Below are positions 21,975 to 34,469 of a stretch of DNA of 64,000 bases, in pieces. The DNA is taken from assembly GCF_012489685.1 (NCBI RefSeq), contig NC_080044.1, forward strand, positions 83,624,732-83,688,731, written 5' to 3'. A program made the translations under genes and the position numbers. Position 1 is the first letter of the stretch. Each line of letters opens with the position of its first letter. The stretch comes from Lotus japonicus (Eukaryota > Streptophyta > Magnoliopsida > Fabales > Fabaceae). The notes beneath the pieces are model-generated. The model did not search any database and was not told where the DNA came from. It saw only the letters and a program-made list of their open reading frames with translations.

Positions 21975-24900
21975 GTATTTTTTTAACTCTTTTTTGTCTG
22001 TACTTCTTTTTCTTGTGAAATATGAGTGTATGCATGAATTGAGCCTTCTCTCTCTCTCTCTAGATTTTTTATCTGTTTATAATGATTATGCAGATGATTC
22101 TAATGAATTGGCTAAGAATAATGATGATGGAGAGGATACTTTCAAGTTGTCATATTCTGATGCTGAGTGAAGAATTAGAGGAAAAGAACCTTCAGAAAAG
22201 TTTTGTTCCTTGAACAAACCTCAAAGATGGATGAGGTATTTTGCTTGCATGTGCCTAAGGTATTTTACTTGCATTTGAATTTGGGGCTGAGGTATTAATT
22301 TGTTTGATACATGTGGTGCCAAGAAGATTATTATCAAAGATGCTGCTGCTCCGAATTACACATCTAGAAAGCCAAGTAAATAAGTTGCAGGTAACTGTAT
22401 GTTTTAGTAATCTTTGGTAAAAAAACTTTTGGTAATCTTGTGAGAGCTTTTTTCTGATATTGTAGGTATCATGTCATTTCTTTCTTTCCATTTGTGTTTT
22501 CTTTTCACCTTACTAAGAGAGAAATTATTCTTTGAAACTAAAGCCTACTTGGCTTTGCTCAAAATACTCACAGAAAGTTAGTTACTGCTGTTGATTTTTC
22601 TTGCAGTTAGTTAGTCACTGCTGTTTTTTTTTTCCCAATGATTTAGCATCTCACTTATTCATTGTTATCAATGTATCTTTGTCTCTTGCTGCAGAAATCT
22701 TCCAAGTGAAACTTGGGCCCCTAAATTAGCAAACTAGCAAAGAACATGAGCAACTTGAAGTCATGCCTCTTCCAGAAAAATCTATGGATGCTGAAAGACT
22801 AGGACCTGAAAATTAGTTTTTCAAAGAGAAGGTGGAAAAGGAGGCCAGATTGTGGACAAAGTTGAAATTGCAGTTCAAATTACACACAACCAAACCGGTG
22901 TCACTATTCACTGAACAAGTTATTTTTCCTCTTTTCACACTTATTTAATATGTGAACCCATCTTCCATGTTTCTGAGGCTTCTTTGGAACATAATATAGT
23001 TGGAGATAATTTATATTTTATATGTTAGAAACATATTTTAGTCTCATGTTAAGTAGATCCAAGATTCAAACTTAACTCACAAAGTGTTTCTTCTTTAAGA
23101 ATTATTATCCCCACTTAACTCTTCCTAGAATCAGAACCTGAAATACTCATTCAAGAAATCTTAATCCTGATATTAGTATACAATTGAGAGGCATTTATTT
23201 CATAGTTTCTTAAATCCTCACAGATTAATTAACACTATGGATATTACTGCGACAAATTCACACCAAACTCATGCAAATGAGAATTGAAGTGCATGATTAA
23301 AATGCATTATGTTAAAGATTCCCATGGTAATGATTTTGATGATTGGTGTTGGCCTGATCATCCTCCTAACTTGACACTTTGAACCCAGAGATTAGATCCT
23401 GGTGGTATGCTATGTTTTATTTTCAGAGTTCTGTTGGTTCCACTCCTCTTTCCAAATGGAATGTGCCTTTCGTCTTCAATGGTCTTGAGGTTTGTTAATT
23501 TTTTCAAAGGTTTATTTATTTATTTATTCTTGTGGTTTTTATCATGTTTTTGGAATTGGAATCTTCGTTTGCAAAGTTTTCAAAGGTGACACTTTCATCT
23601 CATGCATTTGGGTTAGGGAAAAGGGAAAGAAATGATGTGCTTTGTAAGGAACTCATTATCACCAGCATCCATTTCCATGATAATGATTGATGATATGCAT
23701 GCAGACCTTATGACCCAAGCATTTATCGTGTATGCTGGAGAAATCATTAGGATAATTAACAATTTATCCACATGGTGACTCTAATCATCAATGACCTCAT
23801 AATTTGGGATTATCTATGACACAAATGTTCCCCCAAAGCACTATGTCCAGCAGAAAATAAAATACATGTTGAAAATTAATAGAGGCCAGCATCATCCCAC
23901 CTATAGGTTTCACACTTAGTGGTTACGGACTTGTGGTCCCAGAGGCTAGAGTAGTAGCTTGGTTGTTGTACTTGTGCCAAGTTGGACTTGAGAAGGAGGA
24001 TGGGAGTATGATGAAAAATAACAAAACACTCCTGAGTGAAGATTCAACTAATGTAAGAAGATTTTGGAATTTGACAGCTTCATATGAAGCTAAACCGTTG
24101 TGGTATTTACTTATTGCAGGTCGATGTCTCGAGTTGTTTGCTTTGGCATATGAAATCTTTGTATTTAGTCAGTTTTGGAGAACTACTAGAGTGATGTGTT
24201 TAGTCTTTAACTTTGTAATTGTCTTTGATTTACTCGGAAGTTTCTCATTACTAAAGTGTGCCTAATTGCAGGTACTTGCCTAAAGTTGGTTTGATATGGA
24301 CTTTGCAGGCCATCGCTTAGTGGCAATATCATCTATTAGGATATTATCATGATTGTGTTGATTTTTTAAAAACTCATAAAATAGAGAACAACTTTCATTC
24401 AGGTGCTATTTGGTATTGGTGATTTAAATTGTAACTCAGTCATGATTTTGACTTGGACATACAATTCCTATATACAGGTTGTAGGAAATATATGTCAAGA
24501 TTTTATTTTAGTTAATTTTACCTTAGGAATGCTAACCACTGACCCTAAATTTAAGTTGGTTCTACTATTTATATTTTTGAAATATTTTCTATCTAAAGAT
24601 ACAAAACTACAGTTGAGAACTGTTTAGTACCTAACTATAAAAGTAAGTTTGTTATCATGTAAAAGTAATGGTATTCCATAAATAAATTCCAATATAAATA
24701 ACAAGTTATATTATTTTTACATACATTTAACACTATTTCGTTTATTTAAAAACATTATTAATTATAATTTTTTGGTTAATAATAGACATATATGATATGG
24801 TTTAGTAATGTATTTTCAATTTCAAATCTTACAAATTTTGATTATTGTGTAATGGGCATCCTTCACATAAAGTTATTTTTTTAACTACATAAATTTAGAG

Positions 24901-25176
24901 ATTAAACACGAGTGCATCACAATAAAATTATGAAAACGTGTTTTGTAATATTTTTTCTTATAAATTCTTAATATAATATATTTTTAGTTTTTATCAATAA
25001 GTAATTTTAACTTTTAAAATTATGGTGCCTTCTTTTCCTATGTAACCAAAAAATTATGGAGGGTGGACCTTCTTTTTGTCCACCAATGCACTAGGAGTAT
25101 ATAAAACTTTGCACGAGGGGTATTTTAGAATTTACTACTTCCTTTTTCTGGATGGGTACCACTTTGCATCTTCTTC
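21975..25176. other. Interior of the 7.7-kb element after the Rab fragment
   Basis: No convincing gene. Short open pieces such as 22081-22170 (DDSNELAKNNDDGEDTFKLS…stop) and 23933-24265 could be further captured exons, but I cannot assign them. 24650-25140 is very AT-rich. Confidence 0.4.
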
Positions 25177-25185
25177 CCCCTCTCT

Positions 25186-26690
25186 ACGGAGGAATTTACG
25201 GTACACATATGAAAGCTTGTGTAAGGTTGCACAAGTGACTTTTGACCTGCAATAGAAGGTTTAGCCGGTTTTTAAAAAATAAAAAAAAATACATATTTAT
25301 TAATTACAATAATTAACTTGTGATAATTTTAATTAAGTTAATTAATCTATTAAACTTGAATTGTTCTTCATCATCAACATAATAGATTCTGAAACAAAAT
25401 AACCCAGATCTGAAACAAAATAACCCAGATCTCTCCCCCTTCCAAATATGCCAAATATGCCAAATATGCCAGTACTCAATGTTACAGAGGAAGAACATAT
25501 AACATAAGGAAGAACATATAACATAAAACCTGCATCTCCAGTATCATCATTGTTCTGCTAAATCAATATAAATTACAGAAATACAAAGCATCTCCAGTAT
25601 CATAATTGTTCTGCTAAAATCAATATACTGTAAATTACAGAAATACAAAGCTTGAACCCAGAAAAAAGGGGGTTAGATCTTTACATGAATGTGTTGCTCA
25701 AAACAAAAGAAAAGGATTACAGATCTGAGAAATTCATCACCCAGTAACAACTGAAGAAACAGATTGGAAGAGAGATCCAGAGAGATTGAGAAGCTTGATA
25801 CAAACAACACCAACAGGAAGTTTGAAGCAACAGGAACCTGGTATATTAATCATCCATAATCGCATTGATCAACCCATCGGCCTAGTAGGACAAAGAGCAA
25901 TGGTCGATCCAGATGTTCCGCGCGCCGAAGATGGAGATCCGTCGCCGTCCGATATACCTCTCCACCCAACCGCAGAAACCCAAAATCGCAACACCAGGAA
26001 AAGGTGCGAACTTGGTGATCTGGACCTAGAGAAAGAAGGGATGGTGGCGGTGGCGCGACGAAGCGGTGCTGGACGAGGCCGCGCGTACGCTGGATGATGC
26101 GGTGGCAGTTGCGCGGTGCCGGGGCCACACCGTGTCGGCCCTCCTTGCCATGCCATCACTCGTCTTCCCCAGCCCACAACAACACCAACCAATCACGGCA
26201 ACCCCAACCCACCACCGATCTGGTGGTTGTTGGTCCTCCCCTCTTCAGATCTAGAGCGATCGGCGCTGGAACCGGCGAGGAGCGTGGCGGTGGAGCTGTT
26301 TTGTGGAGGAAAGAAGGAGAAGAGGTGGTGGTGCGCTTGAGAAGGAAGGAAACGGGGTCATGGGGTAGAAGGAGGTGGTGTGGCAGCAAGGCCAAGGAGG
26401 TGATGGTGGCGGCGAGACCATGGGAGAGATGGAGGAGGTGGCAGCTAGGGTTTTGTGCTTATAGGAGAAGATGGAGGGTTAATGGGTTTCTGTTGATGAA
26501 AAATATTTTCTGGTGAAGGAGAGAGAAAAGGAGCAAATTAAGATAAAACAAATTTTTAAAATTAATTAAAAGATAAATGTTTAATTAAGAAAATATCTAT
26601 TTTGATTTTTATTTTAAAAACTTCTTATTGCACGTCAAAAGCTACATGTGTAACCTTACACAAGTTTTTACTTGTGCATGTTAAATTTTT
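25186..26690. mobile_element. Nested non-autonomous MULE with 9-bp target duplication
   Basis: Direct repeat CCCCTCTCT lies at 25177-25185 and 26691-26699. The ends are inverted: left …GCTTGTGTAAGGTTGCACAAGTGACTTTTGACCTGCAATAG, right complement …ACTTGTGTAAGGTTACACATGTAGCTTTTGACGTGCAATAA. The element is 1505 bp. Its middle (25880-26470) is GC-rich with overlapping ORFs on both strands, possibly a captured gene piece, but no domain is recognised. It sits inside the 7.7-kb element. Confidence 0.8.
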
Positions 26691-27604
26691 CCCCTCTCTG
26701 CCGCCCTTCAAACCTACAATCTTCCACCACTAGCCAGCTCTCGCCTCTCTTCTCAACTTTTTTTTTATTTATCATTTATGCATTTCTAACTAAAACGATA
26801 ACAAAGTTATTATATAATTATTATTAGAGAAAAAGTTTCATGCACCAACCGTGTAAAACTTGTTTACAACGTTAACCAATCAGATTTTGTAAATGATAAT
26901 AAGACAGTAAACACTCCACATACATGTGTTTTATATACATTAAAGCTATTAATCGTTTTAGTGTCACCTATATACCGACAAAGATAATAATAAAATGTGT
27001 TGATTTTAGATAATTGAGTAGATTATATGTGAATTAATTTGTTCACCTTAATAATTTACAGAATTAAATAAGTTTAAATCGTAGAATCGCTCGTCCGTGC
27101 ATTGCACGGAAACGGGATACTATCCTAGTAAAGAAGATGAGGAGATGTCTTGAGGATGAGGGATGAGGTGGTTGGTGGAGAGGGAAGGGCTTGAAGATGA
27201 GTTTTGTTTTTTTAGGATTAACTAGTTTGAGTTAAATTATAATTAAGTTAATAAGATGTTGAAGACTTAATTAAGTTTAATTATTAATTTGAGATTAATG
27301 TTGATTTTCGTTTAATCATATCATGTGGCATTAATTTGTTAGGGATTATGGATTATTAGATTTGAGGGATTAATTTTAAGATTAAAATGTTTAATTATAA
27401 TTGATTAATATATGTGTAATAAAAGAAAAATGAAAAAGCCACGTGGAATCGATGACTGTGCAAAAATAGAGCCACATAAGCTCCTAACACGGCTAGGGAC
27501 TTATTTAGATTAAAAAACAAATTTCAGGGATCCGGAATCGGAAAAAAAATTCAGGAACTTATTTTCATATACCATACAATTTCAGAGACCTATAGAGTAT
27601 TTAA

Positions 27605-28985
27605 AATGCAACTCTCTATCCTCCTCCTCTCCACATTATCTGCTTTGAGAATATATGAGTGTATGGGGATCCGAAGTAGTGGCAAAGGCCACTCTCCCCA
27701 ACAACACCACATTGTTGATCATAACCCAGATGGAAAGCTAGAAGCTCCAATTCAACAATATTATGGCCTCGTTTGGAAAAACAGCTTAATTAAGCACTTA
27801 TGGTCATAAGCGCTTATGACATAAGCGTTTATTCATAAGCTATTTTTGAAAATTTATTGAAATAAATTAAAAATAAGCTGTATATAAGCATAAGTTGTTT
27901 TTCATAAGCTATCCTGAGTAGCTTATGAAAATAAGCTGAAAATAGCTTATGGCAGGTCAGAAGCTGTTTGCATAAGCCCTCCCAAACACTGGCATAAGAG
28001 CTTATGTTGTCAGATAAGCTCAAATAAGCTCTTCCAAACTGGACCATATTGGCTCCACTTCCCAGCTTCACCTCCAATTTTTTTGCGGTCTCTAACAATT
28101 CAGCTCATTTTAGTAGCCAAAATCAAAACCTTTCTTAACTAAGACACATATTCTGAGATCTTTTTAAGATCTCACACCTGAATTAAAGGGGAAATATTGA
28201 GAACAATAAAACTTAGTCTAGTTTTGGGAGAGGAGGCGAGAAGGGACGGACACTGGGCAGTGCAGCCAAGCAGTGCGATGGAGGTGACTGGTTGGTCAAG
28301 AGGCAATAAGCACCAACGCGACATAGTGACTCTGGCCTAATTGTTCACTGTTGCTGAGTGGTGGAGAGCCTCAAACCATGTTAAAAATGACCATATCACG
28401 CTAAAAAGGATCAAAATCCATAGATAATCACATAACATTTTACAAGTTATTTCAACGGGAAGCATGAGCATACCAATAAATATATTTTTGTTAATTGGGA
28501 ATGAAGCTGATAATTGATTGGGAATAAAAGAGAGGCCGAGCATAATAATAAGTAAGTTTGGGCAAACCTGCACTTAAATCTATTCACATTCTAATGGTTT
28601 TCTACAGCATGCATCAATTCAAAAAATGGTTTCAATGCTTGATATGCTTTTACCCTTAATAAAATTCAAACACATTCTAATTTGAATTCAACATAACCAT
28701 ATAAATAATTGGAAAAGTGCTGTCTAATGAAAACACTTAGAAATGATCAGTTCCATAACAAAAATATTAAACTAATGAAAATCAACAATTCAATCTTAGA
28801 ATAAAAACCCATCATCCCCATTTCTACAAACACCTCAAATGCATTTAAAAAAGGCAAAATAAAAATCCTTTAATCTCATTACAATTTCAATTCAAATGGA
28901 ACCATTACAAAATAATAACAGCATATCAGGTTATGCTACTATACTCAACTAAAAAGGAACAGAGTAAACAAAGCAAACCACAATG
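27605..28985. other. Intergenic region downstream of RPL12
   Basis: It contains one MITE (27764-28046) and otherwise AT-rich DNA. The 3' UTR of RPL12 is expected in ~28850-28985. Short ORFs here are unsupported. Confidence 0.6.
27764..28046. mobile_element. MITE with AAGCTTAT-type internal repeats
   Basis: Ends TGGCCTCGTTTGGAAAAACAG and, on the complement of the right end, TGGTCCAGTTTGGAAGAGC. The body is built of ATAAGCTTAT-like inverted motifs (CATAAGCTATCCTGAGTAGC). This type of small repeat is common between legume genes by my recollection. No clear target duplication. Confidence 0.65.
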
Positions 28986-29534
28986 CTAAACGATGTTAAT
29001 CTTGGCACCCGCTTCTTCTAGCTGCTTCTTAGCATCCTCAGCCTCTTCCTTGGAAACTGCTTCCTTGAATTTCTTCGGCAACCCTTCGATCAACTCCTTA
29101 GCCTCCTTCAGCGCCAGGCTCGTCATCGCCCTCACGGCCTTGATCACCGCGATCCTGGCGTTGGAAGGCACCTCCTCGATCACCACGTCGAACTCTGTCT
29201 TCTCCTCAACAGCTGCAGGGCCCGCGTCACCGGTTGCCGCTCCGCCGGGGACGGCAACCACGGCGGGTGCGAAGGCGGCTGCGGAGACCCCGAGTCTGTC
29301 CTGCAGGTGGTCGACGAGGCTCTTTGCCTCCTCTAGCGTGAGGTTCGCGATTTCGTCCCCAAGCTTCTCGATTATTTCCGGCGCGGCGACGGCGGCAACG
29401 ATGGGGCGGAAGCGGGTGGCGCGGCGGGTGAGGGGCAAGTAGAGGAGGGAGGGTTTGGTGCGGGAGTGCGTGGGATAAGGGGAGGGTGTAGGATAAGAAC
29501 GGAGGGTGAGGGTTGACAGGGTGGTGGTTGCCAT
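28986..29534 (-). CDS. RPL12: 50S ribosomal protein bL12, chloroplastic
   Basis: Single-exon gene, 182 aa, complete. The first ~50 residues are rich in Ser, Thr, Pro and Arg and lack acids, as a chloroplast transit peptide. The mature part follows: N-terminal dimerisation helices (EKLGDEIANLTLEEAKSLVDHL), an Ala/Pro/Gly-rich hinge, and the C-terminal globular domain (EKTEFDVVIEEV, NARIAVIKAVRAMTSLALKEA, ending EEAGAKINIV). Length and order fit plant plastid bL12, which forms the flexible stalk of the 50S subunit and recruits translation GTPases. The chosen ATG is the one that gives the transit peptide. A purine-rich (GGGAGA)n tract lies at 29566-29603, just upstream in the probable leader. 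Confidence 0.97.
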   Translation of the reverse strand: MATTTLSTLTLRSYPTPSPYPTHSRTKPSLLYLPLTRRATRFRPIVAAVAAPEIIEKLGDEIANLTLEEAKSLVDHLQDRLGVSAAAFAPAVVAVPGGAATGDAGPAAVEEKTEFDVVIEEVPSNARIAVIKAVRAMTSLALKEAKELIEGLPKKFKEAVSKEEAEDAKKQLEEAGAKINIV

Positions 29535-30632
29535 TTTGTGAGGTAGATTTATGGTTTGGAGATTAGAGGGAGAGGGAGAGGGAGAGGGAGAGGGAGAGAG
29601 AGACTGTAGTTAAAGTGAAGAGTGAGTGTTGGATTGGATTGGAGTGAGGGGGAAGAACAAAAGGAAGAGAAGAAGATAGGATAAGGAGCTTTTGGCGTTT
29701 GCTTATAGGGGCCTTGAAATTCGTTTTACGTAATTACCCTTACCCGAAAGATTCAGCGTGGCGTGTGAGGATAGTTTCTTCATGCCTCAAATCCAATCCA
29801 CTTATCCTCTGTTTAATTGCAGTTTTAGTTTTCCGTTTTTATAACAGTTTTCAGAAACAATTTTAAAAAATAGTTTTTAGAAGAAGAAAACAGTTTCAAT
29901 AACATGTTTTCTAGCATTTGAATAACTGATATCTGAAAACAACTAAAAACAGAAACTAAAAACATTTTTTAACTGTTTTGATTTTTTAGTTTTAAAAACT
30001 GAAAATGAGAATTGTTTTGAAAAACTATTATACTAGGAAAATAATATGGAAAAGAAAGTGAAAGTTAGGATGTATTAAGACTCTAAACGAAAAATAAGAA
30101 GCAAAAGAAGAAAAATATGGTGACTTTTGGTTGGATTTGAAATGAAGAGTTCACAAATAAAGTAAATCCCCACATTTGATTGAGAAGTCAATTGTGCAAA
30201 TCATGATCATATGCTTGCATAACAAGTAAATGAAATTTTCACCACTAAGACCATAAGATATATAGCATAACAAATTATGGTGTTATTTAACTCTTAAACA
30301 TTAATTTTGCAATCGACAAGTCACAAGTGTGATAATTTATTTTATCTTCAAGTGAGGAAATCACTTCAAGTCAAATTTAACTTTGTAGTGTATAATGCTA
30401 TTCTTTGTTTTTTCTTCTCTCGAATTAGAACTTCAGTTTACTCATCAACCTTTAAAGAAAACGCAAGACCGAGGTCATTTGTCATATCATCACTTTATTT
30501 TTCGGATATCTTTATTATCATATAGTAACTTCAGGATCCCGTGAGTCCATTGCTATAAAATACAACTTATTTAGAGTAAGATACTACAAAACATAGATGC
30601 AAGCAATAACAGTGTTTTCTCGTTTTCCTTCT
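29535..30632. other. Intergenic between RPL12 and DCD
   Basis: 29566-29603 is a GGGAGA microsatellite in the RPL12 leader. 29810-30030 is AT-rich with many GTTTTTAG/CTAAAAAC inverted motifs and may be a worn MITE. No gene seen; the ORF at 30307-30525 has no support. Confidence 0.55.
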
Positions 30633-33600
30633 CTAGAACATCTTTCCAGTACCATCCTGCCTAGGAATAGATTCATTAACATCCATTTTCTGCCAATTCC
30701 CAACAAAAGATGCCAGCTGATCGACCTTGTCATACAATCCTAAGAGACCACCTGTATGTATGAAGAGGATCTTTCTCCCTTCCCATTTCTTTGGATTTTC
30801 ATTCATATCATTCAGCATAGCATATGCAGCCTTGCCGCTGAGAGGGTATTAAGTATTAACAACCGAATATCAAAGTCATGTAAAATCAGCAATATTCAAC
30901 ATAAAACATATAACTACGTGCATCGTGCTTGAAAAGAAGTATTAAATGAAAAGTAGAAAATTTGATTACACAAAGTTCACAAGATAGACATGGGCTTTTG
31001 GATCCACTTACCAAGGAGTAATTATTTTTACAGCTATAGACTAGTAATTAATTAGTAGAGATAATCCTACTAAAATAAGACAAAGAAAACTAGAGTTTGT
31101 GAACAAGAGATTCATGTGATGTTCAAAGAATGGTCTTCTGTGAGTGAAAAAAGGAAGATAAAGAAGTAATTTTGTTCTTAATAGATCCAAAGAGAGCACT
31201 CTCACAGTAAACAGTGTGGGGAACAAATAAATACCTGTATACTGGGTCAAGAACAACACCAGTAGCTTCAGCAACTTCTTTTACAAACTTAAGCTCCTCG
31301 GAAGTGTTCATTGCATACCCAAGACCCTTCGCCTGAAGACAGAAACCATCAATCAAAAATCAATGTTAACCCAACTGAAGAAGTAAGATTTCCAGATCAC
31401 AAACATATATGTATTCATAGACACATTCTTGTCATGACTTGTCACACAAGCACATTAGGTTTGCCAGTTAGACAATTGATTTGCACAGTAGTTACAAGCA
31501 AGTACTCCTTTCCCCTCTAGATAAGGAAAACTCCAAAATTTAATAGAGCATGAAGAAGAAATAGTATGTGTATAATTTCAAAAGCAACCTGATAAATCTT
31601 TACGACATGGGGGATGCCTGTTCTACCCCCCATTTTACTAAGGCACTCACATTTTGTATGTGTACAATATCTCTTGAGTTAACACCAGCTTTGAGTCCAT
31701 CAAGCAAGCCTTGGACAAAGTCGTGGAAGTAATCTGGGTCATCACAAACAGAGAATGCATGTACCTGCAGGAAGCAATAAATGATATAAATAATATGCAA
31801 AAACATGAACTATGTCAGTCTTCTGCGTGGAAGACATACCCTTGCTTTCAAGGTACTCAATGATGATCCCAGTGATAGACCAGCAATTGTACCTCCACTG
31901 GAAATTAATAGATGTAGCAAGTTAAATAGATGAAAATATCGTGGTGTTTCAATTAAAATATAATACATCTTACAAATAAGAACTCAAGCATTGAATGTAA
32001 ATTTTCATCACTAAATCCTGATTTACCATGTTAAACACACTTTAGAAGGGAAATTGTTACTTACATATTCTAAGATGCCATGAAGGTATAAAAATTAGCA
32101 CCTCTAATATAAAAAGAATCCAACCAAGGGGAAAATATGATCGTTAAGGGCAAAGATATAAAGAGAATCCAATCAAGGGCAAAAATATTATAAGTCAAGT
32201 AGATTAAAACCTGCCACAAGCCACAACAATATCATCAAACTTGACATTGCTTGTACCACTTTGAATCTGCTGTTCAATTTCCCGAACTGACTCTATATAA
32301 CCCCTGAATAGAATAATTTAATCATAATAAGAATATAAAATAAATAAATATTATAGCATCTAAAATCAAGACATGGGAAACTAAGCAGTTCAAAACTTTA
32401 ATCACTAAGGTTCTCACCAACTTGATAACGAATACTTTTTAGTAAGAAATATTAAAACAACCGAAGTTGGATGTTGAGATGTTTAGACAAACAAAAATTA
32501 GAACTTTCAGATCTCTTTTAGCAATTACCAGCAGAAAAAAATTAAATAGCTGATAAACAATAATACATTCATGAAAAAACATCTTCACTCACAGATTTTT
32601 ATTTTTGAAGGCTGATATCATTGTCTACCCAGACATTAACTCATGAATAACTGGTTTTGTTCTAAGTTGAATAAAAAACGCAGTAAACATGATTAAATTT
32701 TAGATTACATTTGCAAAAACCAAACATGTAGCATTAGTTGTGTTTGTCCTATTATTGACAAAGTATATCAAGGGAGAGAACTGTACACAGCTGGCCTTTA
32801 AGGGGTGAACTGTTCCACCAAGTGAAACTTCACCTACAACGTTAGGAGTTCAAATTCTGGAGTAGATATTATGAGAAGGGTTTTATTTAATCATCACCTC
32901 TAACTCAATGGTTATTCTTACCGCTATTTTATGAGAATACCCAACCAAAGATAATAAATACTCTTTACAGATGTCATGAACTAGATAGCATAAAAGTTTA
33001 TTCGGTTAAATAAAGGCACTAGTTTTATATTACATCTCTAACACACTCCTCGTGCAAACAGCCTTTTGGACTGGAAGCATGAAAAGTAAAAGTCCAGCCT
33101 AACGTGTTGAAATTTTACCAAGAAAATGAGGGCAAGAGTGATCAAATTCTAAACAACCAACTATCCAAAAAGTCTAAACTGTTGGGTCACTTCAATGGAG
33201 AGATACGAATGGTTATATTACATTTCTAACAGTAGATAATATCATCAATACCTTAAGAATGTTATAAAAAGAAATGACCTTAATATGATAGTCTCACTCA
33301 CCATGTTCCAACAGAGTTTGATCCACCGACAGGAATAACGTATGGCTTCCTCCCTTCCTTTATCAACTTTTCTTTTAGGATATTGGTAAGTGTCTATGGA
33401 AAAGTTGAATACACAATAATATAAATATCATGGAGCAATATGCAGAATTAAAATATAGCATCTTAGCTGATTCAGAAAAGAGTTGCCAGTAAACAGGAAA
33501 GACTTTACTTCCAAAATATGTACCAGTCACATAGAAATACAATTGAGAAAGGGAATCTGTGAAATAATCTGATGAGAAACAGGAATGAATTGGAAGTATG

Positions 33601-34469
33601 AAGCAAATAAGAGAAAGTAAAAGAGTAAAGGGAGACCCACGACACTTCCAATTTGCGCATATTCTTCCTTGGATATAAGTTGAAGGTGAGCTCCAACGAA
33701 ACGCTCAACCAGGAGATTACCAATGAGTCCGGGATCTTGGTCAACAAGGAGCTAAGAAAAGCATAAAAAGGAAAAATTGAAAAGAAAAAAAAAATGATGT
33801 TTGAGAATGTAATGAGATGAGAATTAGATTACCTTAGAAGTGCGGAGAATAAGAAAAGGGTCAAGATTTAAATACTTAGCAGCAACGGCAGTGGCACGAC
33901 AATGGTTGCTTTGGATGCCTCCGATTGTAATGACAGAGTCAGCACCTTGCGCAATCGCATCGGCCATCAAGAACTCCAATTTCCTGACTTTGTTCCCACT
34001 CAATTGCATTCCAGAGAGGTCGTCACGCTGCAAAATCTTCGTCTCCGTCAGCAAAGCAATGAATGAATCGATTGAGAAACTGGAACCCAGTCCAAATAAA
34101 GAGGAAGGAAGGAGTGAATTCATTCACCTTGAGCCACACCTCCGTATTCGCTGGCAAGTTGGGAAGGTTCCATCTGTGAATTGGAGTGGGAAGCTGATAC
34201 GATATGACAGAGAACAACAGCAACAACGAGATGAGAGGTAATTGATTTCATCAATTAACTATATTGAAAGGAATAGATAGTTGATTGAGTAAGATAAAGA
34301 TACAAACATGGGCAAGAGAGAAGATATGAGAAGGTAAAGGGTGGAGGTGGGATGCCCAGGAAGGAGGAGTGTAGGGCTTCACGCTGAGGAAGTCGAAGCT
34401 TGACGATGCCATGAATAGATTGCGGATGCGGGTTGAGATTGAGTTGAAAGCTTCCGTCCGGGTAGCCAT
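30633..34469 (-). CDS. DCD: D-cysteine desulfhydrase (PLP enzyme, ACC-deaminase family)
   Basis: Ten exons on the minus strand: 34469-34308, 34193-34128, 34027-33833, 33751-33641, 33393-33302, 32303-32211, 31897-31840, 31764-31651, 31332-31235, 30837-30633. All introns are GT-AG and the joined CDS is 397 aa. The N-terminus looks like an organelle targeting sequence. The core shows the fold-type II PLP pattern: [20 protein letters not shown] (the Lys of GNK is the expected PLP lysine), [46 protein letters not shown] and [12 protein letters not shown]. It converts D-cysteine to pyruvate, H2S and ammonia. Plant members are usually DCD rather than true ACC deaminases; the split between the two is by family knowledge, not tested here. 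Frame and splice sites look intact. Confidence 0.93.

Larger units (their letters stand above)
19873..27604. mobile_element. 7.7-kb long-TIR element carrying gene fragments (Pack-type)
   Basis: The left end 19873-20150 is inverted against 27330-27604 at roughly 85-90% identity over ~275 bp: TTAAATACTCT, CCGATTCCGGAT, TCCACGTGGCTTTTT and ATCCCTAACAA motifs in the same order. It belongs to the same terminal family as the 537-bp MITE at 19100. No transposase was seen inside, so it would be non-autonomous. Inside are a RABE1-like two-exon fragment (21734-21974), other unrecognised gene-like pieces, and a smaller nested MULE (25186-26690). A clean target duplication is not visible. Two separate facing elements are the alternative, but one element fits the matched arms better. 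Confidence 0.65.

Noticed and set aside
26094..26516. 140-codon ORF in the nested MULE
   Set aside because: Several overlapping ORFs on both strands from GC-rich DNA; nothing recognisable.
19799..27618. ATGCAACTCT on both outer sides of the 7.7-kb element as a target duplication
   Set aside because: The left copy lies about 60 bp away from the inverted end, so it is not at the border.
28993..29442. 149-codon + strand ORF
   Set aside because: Exact shadow of RPL12 on the opposite strand.
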